A stretch of 64,000 nt of DNA from Pseudomonadota bacterium (GCA_018672825.1 JABHUE010000063.1:46387-110386), one strand, 5' to 3'; counted from the stretch's first letter, positions 20,393-32,040 are shown. Program-made: numbers and translations. The notes: a model not told the origin generated them from the sequence alone.

Positions 20393-22429
20393 ATGCCTCG
20401 AACCATTCTTGCCACAAGCGCTCTACCCTACGCCAACGGCCCTATCCATCTGGGTCATTTGGTGGAGTACATTCAAACCGATATCTGGACACGGTTTCAG
20501 CGCCTGCGGGGACACGAAACTTACTATGTTTGCGCCGAGGATACGCATGGCACCCCGATCATGCTCAAGGCTCGAAGTGAGGGCATTACCCCCGAACAAC
20601 TCATCCAGCGTATCGAAGTCGAACATCGCCGGGACTTCAGCGACTTCCATATCGCTTTTGATAATTACTATTCGACCCACTCTGAGGAAAACCGGTATTT
20701 CTCCGAAACGATCTATCAGCGTTTACTCTCAAAAGGACATATCGAAAAACGCACCATTACGCAGGCATTTGATCCTGTTGAAAACATGTTCCTGCCTGAT
20801 CGATTTATACGAGGGACATGTCCAAAATGTGGGGCCGCTGACCAAAATGGAGACAGTTGCGAATCTTGTGGCGCAACCTACTCACCAACGGATATTAAGG
20901 ATCCGGTCTCGGTGATATCAGGGGCGTGCCCGGTCGAAAAAGAATCAGAGCATTTTTTCGTTCGTCTATCTGACTTTGAAGAAATGCTTAAAGACTGGAC
21001 CGGCTCGGGACGGTTGCAGTCAGAAGTCCGAAACAAGCTCAACGAGTGGTTCGACACCGGCCTGCAAGATTGGGATATCTCTCGCGACGCACCCTATTTT
21101 GGATTCGAAATCCCTGACGCTCCCGAAAAGTACTTCTACGTTTGGTTAGATGCACCGATCGGTTACATGGCAAGTTTCAAAAATCTTTGTCAAAAAAAAG
21201 GGCTCGACTTTGATAAGTACTGGTCAACTGATTCTGAAGTAGAGCTTTATCACTTCGTCGGCAAAGACATTCTCTATTTTCACACCCTTTTTTGGCCCGC
21301 CATGCTCCACGGTGGAAATTTCCGAACGCCGACAGCGGTATTCACCCATGGGTTCCTGACCATTAACGGTCAAAAAATGTCGAAGTCGCGGGGCACTTAT
21401 ATCACCGCCCGGGACTATCTTGAGCATCTGGACCCCGACTACCTAAGGTACTACTTCGCAGCTAAATTAAATAATCGGGTGGAGGATCTTGATTTCCATC
21501 TCGATGATTTCGTAACTCGCGTTAATTCTGATCTCATCGGAAAAATAGTGAATATCGCAAGTCGATGCGCCGGTTTTATCAACAAGCGTTTTAAAGGACA
21601 GCTGTCAGCATCGGTCGTGAACCCCGAACTCTTTGATCAATTCACCTCCGCACACAACACCGTTTGCGAAGCATACGAAAATCGTGAATTTTCGCGCGCC
21701 GTCCGCGAAATTATGGCGTGGGCTGATTCGGCGAATCAATACATTAACGACGCACAGCCTTGGATAGTTGCCAAAGAAGAAGGCAGAGAAGACGAACTAC
21801 AGGCAATTTGCAGTCTTGGGCTTAATTTGTTCCGAATCTTAATGATATGGCTGGCGCCAATCGTTCCAGGCCTCGCGGAACGGAGCGCTGAATTTCTTCA
21901 GTGCCCGATCGGGACTGGCACTCCGCTTGCTTCGATCAATCAGCCTTTAATCTCTCATCAAATTGGTCCATTCAAACGCCTGATGGATCGCATCGAACCC
22001 TCAAAAGCAGCAGCCATTATGGAAAATCTCAAAGTGCCCGACGAAAAACAAGATGAACAAAACGCCTCGGGCCACCTAAGCGACGAGCCGATTGCCGATC
22101 AGATATCAATTAGTGATTTCGGAAAAATTGATCTCCGTGTTGCGCTGGTAAAAAACGCAGAAACAGTCGAGGGGGCGGATAAACTGATCAAATTAACCCT
22201 TGATCTTGGACAAGAAATCCGAGAAGTCTTCGCCGGTATTAAAAATGCGTACGATCCTCAACAACTGATCGGTCGAAAGGTTGTGATGGTCGCAAACCTA
22301 GCGCCGCGGAAAATGCGTTTTGGAGTATCAAATGGAATGGTGCTAGCCGCATCAGGCAAGAATGATGTTGGCGGCGTGTTTGTCCTTTCGCCGGACGACG
22401 GTGCTGAACCTGGAATGCCAGTCCGATAA
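20393..22429 (+). CDS. metG: Methionyl-tRNA synthetase
   Basis: Charges elongator and initiator tRNA-Met. The HIGH motif is HLGH at residues 19-22. A zinc knuckle starts near residue 142 (CPKCG, then CESCG). The KMSKS loop is near residues 327-331. The C-terminal EMAP-type tRNA-binding domain (about 571-678, [14 protein letters not shown]) is present, as in dimeric enterobacterial MetG. The ATG at [16 protein letters not shown] was chosen; a TTG four codons upstream is possible. 678 residues, E. coli 677. Confidence 0.97.
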   Translation: MPRTILATSALPYANGPIHLGHLVEYIQTDIWTRFQRLRGHETYYVCAEDTHGTPIMLKARSEGITPEQLIQRIEVEHRRDFSDFHIAFDNYYSTHSEENRYFSETIYQRLLSKGHIEKRTITQAFDPVENMFLPDRFIRGTCPKCGAADQNGDSCESCGATYSPTDIKDPVSVISGACPVEKESEHFFVRLSDFEEMLKDWTGSGRLQSEVRNKLNEWFDTGLQDWDISRDAPYFGFEIPDAPEKYFYVWLDAPIGYMASFKNLCQKKGLDFDKYWSTDSEVELYHFVGKDILYFHTLFWPAMLHGGNFRTPTAVFTHGFLTINGQKMSKSRGTYITARDYLEHLDPDYLRYYFAAKLNNRVEDLDFHLDDFVTRVNSDLIGKIVNIASRCAGFINKRFKGQLSASVVNPELFDQFTSAHNTVCEAYENREFSRAVREIMAWADSANQYINDAQPWIVAKEEGREDELQAICSLGLNLFRILMIWLAPIVPGLAERSAEFLQCPIGTGTPLASINQPLISHQIGPFKRLMDRIEPSKAAAIMENLKVPDEKQDEQNASGHLSDEPIADQISISDFGKIDLRVALVKNAETVEGADKLIKLTLDLGQEIREVFAGIKNAYDPQQLIGRKVVMVANLAPRKMRFGVSNGMVLAASGKNDVGGVFVLSPDDGAEPGMPVR

Positions 22430-22447
22430 CCTTTCCGCTGTTTACCT

Positions 22448-23593
22448 GTGCGCCCTGAAACGCTTGGCTGTCAGCGAGACCTTTTTGATATACCTGAAAA
22501 CACCGTTTTCCTTAATTGCGCCTATATGTCGCCACTGCTGCGACAAAGTTGCGCTGCAGGCATTGAAGGTCTTCGCCGCAAAAGCCACCCCTGGGAAATA
22601 ACACCCCCAGACTTCTTTGCAACTGCAGAGCTAGTACGAGAGAGTGCAGGCGCACTTTTGCAGAGCAGCCCAGATAATATCGCCTTAATCCCCTCAGCGA
22701 GTTACGGTCTCGCCGCAGCCGCCAGGAATATCCGAATTATGCCGGGACAGGACATTATTGTCCTTGCCGAGGAGTACCCTTCTAACTTCTATATTTGGCA
22801 GTCTCTTGCGAGAGAGTTAAACGGAAATCTGACTACCGTTTCTCGACCAACCGACGGTGATTGGACATCCCAGATATTGAAAGCAATATCTAAAACAACT
22901 GGCCTTGCGGCGCTTCCGCACTGCCACTGGACTGATGGATCGCTGATAGACCTTAAAAAAATACGACACGCACTCGATCAAGAAAATGCCGGTCTTGTTC
23001 TCGATCTGACCCAGAGTCTTGGCGCAATGAGTTTTGACGCCGCAACCATTCAGCCTGATTTTGCTGTCGCGGCGGCCTACAAATGGCTACTAGGTCCTTA
23101 TTCCACCGGAATCATGTACGTCCACCCAAAGCATCACCTGGGTAATCCACTCGAGTTGAATGCCTTCGCTCGCAAGGACGCGGTCGATTTTCAGAACCTT
23201 ATTGCCTACCGAGACGAATATCAACCGGCAGCCCGAAGATTTGATATGGGGGAAATGGCTAATTTCGCCCTCCTTCCTGCATTGCTTACGAGCCTCAACC
23301 AACTTATCGAGTGGCAACTTCCGAGGGTCGAGCATACCCTTCGGGAGATAAATAAAGAGATATGCGACCATGGCCGGCGAACGGGTCTTGATATTCTCCC
23401 GGAACCTTTTCGTTCTCCGCATTTTACCGGATTACGATTCAAAAACGATGTCCCCTCAGGCTTAATACAAAATCTTGCCGACCAAAACATATTCGTGAGT
23501 GCGAGAGGTCAGTCGCTCAGAGTAACCCCTCACCTATATAATGATCTCAACGACGTCGATCGCTTTTTTACTGCGCTATCTCGGCTTTTATGA
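22448..23593 (+). CDS. Class V aminotransferase-family PLP enzyme
   Basis: Fold-type I PLP protein of the class V group (kynureninase, cysteine desulfurase, isopenicillin-N epimerase relatives), 381 residues. PLP residues are visible: D186 and Q189 (LVLDLTQS), the Schiff-base lysine K212 in AAAYKWLLGPYSTG, and HCHWTDGS near 158-165. There is no cysteine-desulfurase active loop, so sulfur transfer is less likely. Substrate is not predictable from sequence alone. The start is GTG, 18 bases after metG. It overlaps the next gene by four bases (ATGA), so it is probably co-transcribed with the ferredoxin and nth. Confidence 0.85.
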   Translation: MRPETLGCQRDLFDIPENTVFLNCAYMSPLLRQSCAAGIEGLRRKSHPWEITPPDFFATAELVRESAGALLQSSPDNIALIPSASYGLAAAARNIRIMPGQDIIVLAEEYPSNFYIWQSLARELNGNLTTVSRPTDGDWTSQILKAISKTTGLAALPHCHWTDGSLIDLKKIRHALDQENAGLVLDLTQSLGAMSFDAATIQPDFAVAAAYKWLLGPYSTGIMYVHPKHHLGNPLELNAFARKDAVDFQNLIAYRDEYQPAARRFDMGEMANFALLPALLTSLNQLIEWQLPRVEHTLREINKEICDHGRRTGLDILPEPFRSPHFTGLRFKNDVPSGLIQNLADQNIFVSARGQSLRVTPHLYNDLNDVDRFFTALSRLL

Positions 23594-24228
23594 CAACGAT
23601 ACCTCCAGAAGAATTGAAACAAGTCGAGGTTCGGCTCGACGCACTGCTACCACAACTCCAGTGTCAACGTTGCGGCTATCCCTCCTGTGCCGCCTATGCT
23701 GAGGCGATGAGTACTCGTTCCACCACAGGCGACCGCTGCGCGCCCGGAGGCCAACGAGTATTGATCCAACTTGGCGAACTTCTCGAATCTGTATCTGATC
23801 AAATACATCCCGAATATGATCATGCCGTGATTCCAAACGGTGTTTGGATTGATGAAAACACCTGTATCGGGTGCGCCCTTTGCATCAACGCGTGTCCGAT
23901 GGATGCCATCATCGGATCCGGGAAACTGATGCACACCGTAGTAGCCGATCGATGCACTGGTTGTGAACTATGCCTCCCGCCGTGTCCGGTAGATTGCATT
24001 ACATCCCATCTCCCAAAGACTCCAGACTCTGCTTCGTTTCAACAATTCGTCGACGACAACAAGGTTCGATTCAAAAATCAATTTCTGATTCATCAAGGTC
24101 GCGCTGAAAATCCTAAAGAATCATCAAGACTTTCTTTAAAGTCTCGACCACGACTCGATGAAATCAAGGCAAGCGTGGAGCGCGTTAGGGCCCGACGGGG
24201 GCCTTTGGATTCATCTTCCCACCGCTGA
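23590..24228 (+). CDS. RnfB/RsxB-like iron-sulfur protein lacking the membrane anchor
   Basis: 212 residues. The N-terminal 4Fe-4S domain of RnfB has Cys25, Cys28, Cys33 and Cys50 (CQRCGYPSC ... GDRC). Two classical ferredoxin motifs follow: CIGCALCINACP and CTGCELCLPPCP. The roughly 30-residue hydrophobic anchor of E. coli RsxB is absent; the protein begins MTTIPPEELKQ. No rnfA, C, D, G or E is nearby, so it is unlikely to work in a complete Rnf/Rsx pump here. Similar stand-alone forms beside nth occur in betaproteobacteria. A role as electron donor or cluster carrier for Nth is inference. It overlaps nth by TGATG. Confidence 0.85.
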   Translation: MTTIPPEELKQVEVRLDALLPQLQCQRCGYPSCAAYAEAMSTRSTTGDRCAPGGQRVLIQLGELLESVSDQIHPEYDHAVIPNGVWIDENTCIGCALCINACPMDAIIGSGKLMHTVVADRCTGCELCLPPCPVDCITSHLPKTPDSASFQQFVDDNKVRFKNQFLIHQGRAENPKESSRLSLKSRPRLDEIKASVERVRARRGPLDSSSHR

Positions 24229-24869
24229 TGAACGCATCCCAACGTCTTCAGATTTTCTCGCTGTTGTCTCAACAGATCACTGAACCCAAGACTGAACTTA
24301 AATATCGCAGTCACTTCCAACTCCTAATCGCAGTGATCCTATCAGCCCAAGCGACTGATATTTCTGTTAACCGGGCCACCCGACCCCTTTTCCGGGACGC
24401 TCCGAACCCCAAGGCAATCCGTGATTTGGGTGTGGAGGGCCTAACCCAATACATTCGCGCCATTGGTCTTTTCAATACCAAGGCAAAAAACATTATTAGC
24501 ACCTGCAACATCCTGATCGAGAAATATCAAGGTCGAGTGCCTCGAACTCGCGCGGCATTGGAGGCGTTACCCGGGGTTGGACGAAAAACCGCCAACGTCA
24601 TACTCAATACCGCTTTTGGCGAGCCCGCGATCGCTGTTGACACGCATATCTTCAGAATCTCGAATCGAACTGGTCTCGCGCGAGGGAAGACAGTGTTAGC
24701 TGTGGAGAAGCAGCTCCTCCGGACAACACCGGAGAATTTTCTCATCGATGCACACCATCTATTAATCCTTCATGGACGATACACATGCAAAGCGCGCGCA
24801 CCTCTCTGTAAAAACTGCGCCATCAAAACGTTATGTGAATTTCCCGGTAAAACAGAGCTCTCAGGCTGA
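24228..24869 (+). CDS. nth: Endonuclease III
   Basis: DNA glycosylase/AP lyase that removes oxidised pyrimidines. The helix-hairpin-helix LPGVGRKTANVIL carries the catalytic lysine K120, and D138 is in VDTHIFRI; both numbers equal those of E. coli Nth. The C-terminal 4Fe-4S ligands follow the Cys-x6-Cys-x2-Cys-x5-Cys spacing in CKARAPLCKNCAIKTLC. 213 residues. Its start overlaps the ferredoxin stop. One base separates its stop from that of convergent rlmB. Confidence 0.97.
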   Translation: MNASQRLQIFSLLSQQITEPKTELKYRSHFQLLIAVILSAQATDISVNRATRPLFRDAPNPKAIRDLGVEGLTQYIRAIGLFNTKAKNIISTCNILIEKYQGRVPRTRAALEALPGVGRKTANVILNTAFGEPAIAVDTHIFRISNRTGLARGKTVLAVEKQLLRTTPENFLIDAHHLLILHGRYTCKARAPLCKNCAIKTLCEFPGKTELSG

Positions 24870-24870
24870 G

Positions 24871-25632
24871 CTACGGGTTTTCAGCACGCACTTTTCGTTG
24901 TCGCTTAGTTTCAAAGAGCGCTACTCCGGTCGCCACCGCAACATTTAAACTTGGAAAATCGTTTTCCGTCGGAACCCGGACAAGTGCATCGCAATGCTTT
25001 CCCGAAATTTGCCGAATGCCCGTCGCCTCTGATCCAAAAATCCAGGCGACCGGCATCGTCAAATCAAATTCATCAAGTGATATTGAGCCCCTCTCTGATG
25101 CCCCTAAAACCCAAATCCCGGCGGTCTTTAACATCTTAAGCACCTGACTCCAGTTACCCACCTCAAAAATCTTTAAATGGTGAAATCCGCCCTCGGCAAC
25201 TCTCAGCGCCGCCGGGGTCAAGCCTGCGCCACCTTTCACCGGAATAATCACCGCATCAACTCTTGCTGCCGCTGCCGTCCGTAAACATGCGCCGACGTTT
25301 CTGGGATCCTCAAGACCGTCAAGGATGATAATCAGTGGAACACCAACAAATTCATTCAGCCAGGTTCGGAGCTCGCTCAGGCCTTCGCCAGGCACCTTTG
25401 CCAATAGACCCACAACACCTTGATGGCGAACGTCGCCAGCAAGATTATCTAACTCCTTTTTCTGAGCACGACGAATCTTCACACCGCTTGACCGTGCACG
25501 ACTGAGCAAGTTACTCAATCTTGAGCTCTCTTTCATCCCGTAGTGCACGATTTCGCCAAGCGACTGACGGTCCGCTGTTAGCGCGCTCTCAATGGCGTGA
25601 AACCCACACAAAACATTGATTCCTTTTGACAA
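24871..25632 (-). CDS. rlmB: 23S rRNA (guanosine-2'-O-)-methyltransferase RlmB
   Basis: SPOUT-fold methyltransferase acting on G2251 of 23S rRNA in E. coli. An N-terminal substrate-binding domain opens with INVLCGFHAIESAL. The SPOUT motifs are LDGLEDPRNVGACLRTA, WIFGSEATGIR and the knot end SLNVAVATGVALFE. 253 residues (E. coli 243). It follows rnr by 16 bases, the conserved rnr-rlmB order. Confidence 0.95.
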   Translation of the reverse strand: MSKGINVLCGFHAIESALTADRQSLGEIVHYGMKESSRLSNLLSRARSSGVKIRRAQKKELDNLAGDVRHQGVVGLLAKVPGEGLSELRTWLNEFVGVPLIIILDGLEDPRNVGACLRTAAAARVDAVIIPVKGGAGLTPAALRVAEGGFHHLKIFEVGNWSQVLKMLKTAGIWVLGASERGSISLDEFDLTMPVAWIFGSEATGIRQISGKHCDALVRVPTENDFPSLNVAVATGVALFETKRQRKVRAENP

Positions 25633-25648
25633 TTTATTCTCTCAACTC

Positions 25649-27868
25649 TTAAGACCTGCTTGGGCCTTTACGGCCCCTATTTACACTGTCTTTGCGATGG
25701 TTTTTGATTTTTCTTTTTTGTTTTTTAAACGGTCTGACGAAATCAACTTTTCCCTCTTCAACGTCCACCCCGGCAACCTGAATTGAAATCGGGTCGCCGA
25801 CCCGAATCTTCTGTCCAGTCCGACGGCCCGTTAGAACCAAGGATTTAGGGTCGAACTCAAAAAAATCATCCCCAATCTCTGAGATATGCAAAAGACCATC
25901 TATCGGGTATTGATCAAGCGTAATAAACAGACCGAAGGAGGTTGCGGAGGTCACCCGGCCAAAGAATGTCTCCCCCAAACGTCTTCCAATAAATTCTGCC
26001 TTTAAGATCGAGTGAATTTCGCGTTCGCCATGTTCTGCAAGGCGCTCTGTCTTTGAGCAGTGTAAAGCAATTTGCTCTAGTTCTTGTTGAGGCAATCCCG
26101 GATCCTCGCCCGCGTCCAGTTTGAGAATCCACTTTAATAGTCGGTGGACAATCAGGTCTGAATATCGACGAATCGGAGATGTGAAGTGAGTGTACCGCTC
26201 AAATCCAAGCGCAAAATGTGGAGCGCAGTTGCTCGAGTAACTTGCCTGCTTCATGCACCGCAATACAAGAGTCTGAAGCGTTTCGAATGGACATGATGCT
26301 TGTCGAATTTCGGCGAGACATTCCGAAAGGTCTCTGGCGCTCGGATCCGAAGACCCATTCATGTTGACACCAAAAAGGCTAAGGACCTGCCGAAGCTCGA
26401 AGATGCGATCAGAATCCGGTGCACCGTGAATACGATATATCGCTACTGGAAGACTCTTTTGAAGGCATTGCGCTGCACATACATTTGCGGCAAGCATGCA
26501 TTCTTCAATAATTAGTGTAGCAACTGGGCGATCGATATGCTTGATATCACTTAACCAACCATCATCGCGATACGTGGTTTGAGTCTCAGGGAAGCTAAAT
26601 TCGACACCGCCCGATTTGAGTCGGCGGTCCGTCAGCTTTTGGGCGAGAACATGTAACAACTCGAGATTATGCCTCACCTTATCTGAAATTCTGCTGCTAA
26701 GCGGTCTAATCCCCATCAGGTGATTAGAGGCTTCCTGATAAGTCAACCGGGCAGCTGAACATATGGTGCCAGTAACAAATTGACTGTCTTGAAGATTTCC
26801 TTCCTGATCAAAAGTCATCCTGCAAACGAACGCGAACCGTTCCTGATCAGGGCGCAAAGAGCAGACATCATTGGATAGGATTTCCGGCAACATTGGAAGA
26901 ACCCGGTCGGGCAGATAAACTGAGTTTCCTCTCTCCCTCGCAGCCTGATCGAGCGCGGTCCCTGGCTTTACCCAGTGGCTAACGTCTGCGATTGCGACAT
27001 CCAGATGATAGTGCTCCCCGTCAAACTGACAAAGAACCGCATCATCAAAGTCTCTAGCACTTTCGCCGTCGATCGTAATGAATGACAGGTCCCTTAAGTC
27101 GATCCCATGGCACGCTGGAGCCTCATCGACCTGACACCTGATAGAAGCGTTTAATTGATCCAAGTCAAATGGCCACTCGACCTCATAACCCTGCTTTTCA
27201 ATTACTCGTTCGGCGAGCAACCCAGCAGGGTTAGTTTCCGGAATCACGCGCATGACCTCAGCCAGTGCTTTGTTGATAAAAAAGGGGTGGGTCAGGCGCG
27301 TCGCCCAGACAAACTGTCCATCCTGACCGCCGTTCAAGAGACGGTCTGGCACTAACGATATTTCGTTCGATGGTCCACTTTCGACGATTATGACGTTCTG
27401 ATCACCCCGTCGTTCGAGTTGGCCCAAGAAAGGTTTGGCGCTGGTCGATAGAATGGCCAGCACCCTTACTTCCGGCTCACCTCTTTTGCGAGTCGGCTTG
27501 AGATCTACAAGCACCAAGTCACCCGTTAATACACGTCTGGCTTGACGATCAGATAAAAAATAAGTCTCATCGTCTTTGACGTTCACAACCCGCTTTTTTT
27601 GCGAACCATCCGTGACGGTCCCAACTCGAAGGCGAGCCTTTTTGCGGATTGATAGATAGCCCGCATTATTTCGGGTCAATAGTCCCGACTGGCAAAGTCG
27701 ATCAAAGACTGTACGAGCCAAGAGATCTTGTTTTTTGGCGCCAGAAAGCCCGTCGATGAGTTCTGACTCAGTTAGACTTTTTTCAACCAACAGTCGTCTT
27801 AAAGCATAGGCTTCAATCTGGTATTCCAGCGGGAGAATAGAGGCTGCTAAAGACACGGGTCGAATCAT
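25649..27868 (-). CDS. rnr: Ribonuclease R
   Basis: Processive 3'-5' exoribonuclease of the RNase II family, able to degrade structured RNA. The order is an N-terminal helix-turn-helix-like region (about 1-75), a divergent cold-shock region, the RNB catalytic domain with DGESARDFDDAV near residues 264-275, and a C-terminal S1 domain (about 626-700). A lysine/arginine-rich tail follows (KKQKRKIKNHRKD). 739 residues against 813 in E. coli, with the shorter N- and C-ends making the difference. No convincing ribosome site precedes the ATG. Confidence 0.94.
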   Translation of the reverse strand: MIRPVSLAASILPLEYQIEAYALRRLLVEKSLTESELIDGLSGAKKQDLLARTVFDRLCQSGLLTRNNAGYLSIRKKARLRVGTVTDGSQKKRVVNVKDDETYFLSDRQARRVLTGDLVLVDLKPTRKRGEPEVRVLAILSTSAKPFLGQLERRGDQNVIIVESGPSNEISLVPDRLLNGGQDGQFVWATRLTHPFFINKALAEVMRVIPETNPAGLLAERVIEKQGYEVEWPFDLDQLNASIRCQVDEAPACHGIDLRDLSFITIDGESARDFDDAVLCQFDGEHYHLDVAIADVSHWVKPGTALDQAARERGNSVYLPDRVLPMLPEILSNDVCSLRPDQERFAFVCRMTFDQEGNLQDSQFVTGTICSAARLTYQEASNHLMGIRPLSSRISDKVRHNLELLHVLAQKLTDRRLKSGGVEFSFPETQTTYRDDGWLSDIKHIDRPVATLIIEECMLAANVCAAQCLQKSLPVAIYRIHGAPDSDRIFELRQVLSLFGVNMNGSSDPSARDLSECLAEIRQASCPFETLQTLVLRCMKQASYSSNCAPHFALGFERYTHFTSPIRRYSDLIVHRLLKWILKLDAGEDPGLPQQELEQIALHCSKTERLAEHGEREIHSILKAEFIGRRLGETFFGRVTSATSFGLFITLDQYPIDGLLHISEIGDDFFEFDPKSLVLTGRRTGQKIRVGDPISIQVAGVDVEEGKVDFVRPFKKQKRKIKNHRKDSVNRGRKGPSRS

Positions 27869-28110
27869 ACAGGCTGAGGTGGTGTAATAGACAAAATAAA
27901 TATACTAGTGAAGCTGGCAGATCACACTTTTACGCGTATAGCCAGAATAGATTCATTCAGCAAAACGACACTCCCTTCTAGATTCAAATCGCGCCATGGC
28001 AGTTAATTCAACCGTGTATAATTGTCGCAAATTCTCTTAGGTTCAGCTCCATCTTCTTAGGCTCTGGGCTAAGACGAGTCAGATAACAACTCTCGTGGGT
28101 TAGAGTCGTT

Positions 28111-28197
28111 GCCGAGGTGGCGAAACTGGTAGACGCGCTAGCTTCAGGTGCTAGTGGGGGCAACCCCGTGGAGGTTCAAGTCCTCTCCTCGGTACCA
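28111..28197 (+). tRNA. tRNA-Leu, anticodon CAG
   Basis: The class II tRNA folds as acceptor GCCGAGG/CCTCGGT, anticodon stem CTAGC/GCTAG with loop TTCAGGT (CAG at positions 34-36), a long variable arm closed by GGGG/CCCC, and T arm GAGG-TTCAAGT-CCTC. CCA is encoded. It closely resembles E. coli tRNA-Leu in sequence. It is alone on the plus strand between rnr and purA. A TATAAT at 28017-28022 is the only -10 candidate upstream and has no good -35. Confidence 0.96.
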
Positions 28198-28360
28198 TAT
28201 TGACGCAGAAAAAAGTTCACGGGATCGTCGGTTTTATGGAGAGTCGATTCTGTATCCCGACTATCCCAATCTCTCGATATTACCCCCAGAGAGGAATTGA
28301 TTGAGGCGAGCGCAAAACACGCGCTTATCGGAGCATCTTCAGCGTTAACATCGCAACGAC

Positions 28361-29671
<1,311 letters not shown>

Positions 29672-29683
29672 CTAGACACGCGC

Positions 29684-29875
29684 TTACCCTTTGATCCATG
29701 CCAGCATTATCAATCCGAGAACTATGACTACTGCGCCGCCGACTCTCAATTGCCGATCGGTTAACCCTTGCAGGCGATTAGCCAACGATCGATATCCTCT
29801 CGGACTCGCAAACGGAATCAGGCCTTCGATCACAAATACCAGTGCCAAAGCGGCTAAAAAGCTCTGCCAATCCAA
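29684..29875 (-). CDS. YjeT/DUF2065 small membrane protein
   Basis: 63 residues with two hydrophobic segments (about 4-23 and 43-60) separated by an arginine-rich loop (SPRGYRSLANRLQGLTDRQLR). This is the DUF2065 pattern. The gene sits between hflC and purA exactly where yjeT is in E. coli. Function is not established. Eight bases separate it from hflC. Confidence 0.85.
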   Translation of the reverse strand: MDWQSFLAALALVFVIEGLIPFASPRGYRSLANRLQGLTDRQLRVGGAVVIVLGLIMLAWIKG

Positions 29876-29883
29876 AATAAACG

Positions 29884-30762
29884 CTATTGACTGGACCCGG
29901 GTCTGGCTTGTTTAAAGTACTTGAAAAATTCCGAATCAGGCTCTACCACTAACAAGTTATCAGGGCTTGCGAAGGTCTTACGATAAGCATTTAAGCTCCG
30001 ATACATCTGGTAAAACTCCCGATCACGGCTGAAAGCCTCCGCATAAATTGCCGTTGCTTCCGCATCGCCTTGACCTTTCACCTCTTGCGCGGTCTGCTGG
30101 GCCTCTGCAATGATAATCGCTCTCTGACGATCGGCATCCGCACGAATGACTTCTGCAGCCTCTGCGCCCCGCGCTCTCAAATCCATCGCCACTCTCGAAC
30201 GCTCGGCTTCCATCCGCTGATAAACTCTTTCACTAATGCCGGGATCCAGGTCAACCCGCTTAAGTCGAACATCAAGAACCTCTATCCCAAGGGACGCCAC
30301 CTCGCGATTCATCGCAGTCCGAACCAAGTCCATGATTTCAACCCGATCTCCTGAGATCACCTGCTGCACCGATCGATTACCAAACTCACTTCGCAGGGCA
30401 TCATTGACCCGCTGAGCAAGACGACTGCGCGCATTCGAGGCAAGACCACCTAATCGAGTGTAGTAATCAGCCGCGTTAGTGATCCGCCACTTGACGAATG
30501 AATCGACCACGAGGTTCTTTTTTGCTCTGGTGAGATATAACTCTGGATCAGAGTCCATTGTCTGCACTCGAGCATCAAAAAATTTAACGTTATTGATCAA
30601 AGGCGCCTTAAAGTGGATGCCTGGTTCGTCGTTCGACCGGACAATTTCACCGAACTGGAAAACAATCGCTTTTTCACGTTGGTCCACATAGTAGACCGAT
30701 GAAGCACCCAGTGTTACTGCTATCACCAGTAGCACAAGAGTAATCAGACTTTTTCCGCTCAT
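29884..30762 (-). CDS. hflC: HflC, SPFH-domain FtsH modulator
   Basis: Band-7/SPFH membrane protein that with HflK forms a large periplasmic cage around FtsH and restrains its proteolysis. One N-terminal membrane helix (SLITLVLLVIAVTLGASSVYYV, about residues 5-26) precedes the SPFH domain, which opens with the VDQREKAIVFQFGEIV segment. A long alpha-helical region with coiled-coil character (MEAERSRVAMDLRARGAEAAEVIRA) follows. 292 residues, shorter than E. coli HflC (334). Its start overlaps hflK by four bases (ATGA). Confidence 0.94.
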   Translation of the reverse strand: MSGKSLITLVLLVIAVTLGASSVYYVDQREKAIVFQFGEIVRSNDEPGIHFKAPLINNVKFFDARVQTMDSDPELYLTRAKKNLVVDSFVKWRITNAADYYTRLGGLASNARSRLAQRVNDALRSEFGNRSVQQVISGDRVEIMDLVRTAMNREVASLGIEVLDVRLKRVDLDPGISERVYQRMEAERSRVAMDLRARGAEAAEVIRADADRQRAIIIAEAQQTAQEVKGQGDAEATAIYAEAFSRDREFYQMYRSLNAYRKTFASPDNLLVVEPDSEFFKYFKQARPGSSQ

Positions 30763-31976
30763 TGCGTAAGGCTCCTTAGGCGACTGGAACGCTCCTGACG
30801 TGATTCGGACCCGCCAGTGTCCGCCATATCAGATCCTAAATTATCCAAATTAAATTCTTTATTCGTGCTTGCCATTGATCCGCTATTTTTCCTGATTAAC
30901 TGATCAAGTGGGAGATACATCACGTTATTCCCTCCGCTTTTTTGATCAATAACTAATTTTGTTGAGTTACTATAAACGTCCTCGAGCGCATCAAGATACA
31001 AACGATCCCGAGTCACATCAGGTGCTTTTGTGTACTCGTCCAGCACTTGGAGGAACCGGGAAGCTTCACCCCGCGCCTTCGCGACGACCGTCGCTTTGTA
31101 GGCGGCCGCTTCTTGCTCTAATCTAGCGGCTGCGCCTCGAGCACGAGGAATGATGTCGTTTTGGTAAGCCTGCGCCTCATTTTTGAACCGCTCCTCATCC
31201 TCGCGAGCTTTAACCGCATCATCAAAAGCGGATTTCACTTCAGCGGGTGGCTGGGCGTTCTGCATTTCGACCGCTTTAATATTGATTCCAGTATCGTAAC
31301 GATCCAGAATCTGCTGAAGGAGTGACTTTGTTTCCTGCGCAATCTCTGCGCGTCCGCCCGTAATTGCAAAGTCCATCGTGTTTCTACCTACAATTTCTCG
31401 AACTGCACTTTCTGTCGCACCCCGAACAACCAAGTCATAAGTTTCCGCCACATTAAAGATTAACTCTCGCGGATCTTTGATGTCATATTGAACCGCGAAA
31501 TGGATATCAATTATGTTCTCGTCCGCTGTCAGCATCAATGCCTCGCGCCCAACAGTCGTCGCTTGATTGGATCGAGCACTTGTTCGATAACCCACTTCAA
31601 CTGTCCGAATCTGCTGGATATTAACCACCTCTACTGATTCAATCGGATAAGGCATATGCCATCTGAGACCGGCTTCTTTGATCGTCTTGTAGGCGCCAAA
31701 TCGCATCTCGACTGCCTGCTGGCCCTGCTCAACCACATAAAAACCTGTCGCAAACCAGAGGCCCAGAACAATGATGGATATGGGAGCAATCGCTTTTGAA
31801 CTGAAACTCGGCAAGCTTCCACCAGATTTCCCGCCTCCACCGCCTTTACCTCCAAATATCCCGCTAAACTTTTTCTGAATGTCCTTCAACACCTCATCGA
31901 GATCAGGTGGTTGATTTTGGCCATTGCCCTGCCCCCAAGGATCTTTGTCGCCCGACCCTGACTGATTCCACGGCAT
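30759..31976 (-). CDS. hflK: HflK, SPFH-domain FtsH modulator
   Basis: Partner of HflC in the FtsH holocomplex. The N-terminal cytoplasmic stretch is rich in Gly, Pro, Asp and Gln (DKDPWGQGNGQNQPPDLDE and a GGKGGGGGKSGG run). One membrane helix lies at about residues 61-79 (IAPISIIVLGLWFATGFYV), followed by the SPFH domain (QAVEMRFGAY) and a coiled-coil region (EERFKNEAQAYQNDIIPRAR). 405 residues, E. coli 419. Confidence 0.95.
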   Translation of the reverse strand: MPWNQSGSGDKDPWGQGNGQNQPPDLDEVLKDIQKKFSGIFGGKGGGGGKSGGSLPSFSSKAIAPISIIVLGLWFATGFYVVEQGQQAVEMRFGAYKTIKEAGLRWHMPYPIESVEVVNIQQIRTVEVGYRTSARSNQATTVGREALMLTADENIIDIHFAVQYDIKDPRELIFNVAETYDLVVRGATESAVREIVGRNTMDFAITGGRAEIAQETKSLLQQILDRYDTGINIKAVEMQNAQPPAEVKSAFDDAVKAREDEERFKNEAQAYQNDIIPRARGAAARLEQEAAAYKATVVAKARGEASRFLQVLDEYTKAPDVTRDRLYLDALEDVYSNSTKLVIDQKSGGNNVMYLPLDQLIRKNSGSMASTNKEFNLDNLGSDMADTGGSESRQERSSRLRSLTQ

Positions 31977-32040
31977 CTAGTATTCACCTCTTTTTTGACT
32001 ATTCATCGATTTAATAAGGCCTCGGTTAACCCCTGAGGAA

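Noticed and set aside
28198..28360. Integration site next to tRNA-Leu
   Set aside because: No integrase, no direct repeat of the tRNA 3' end and normal housekeeping genes on both sides.
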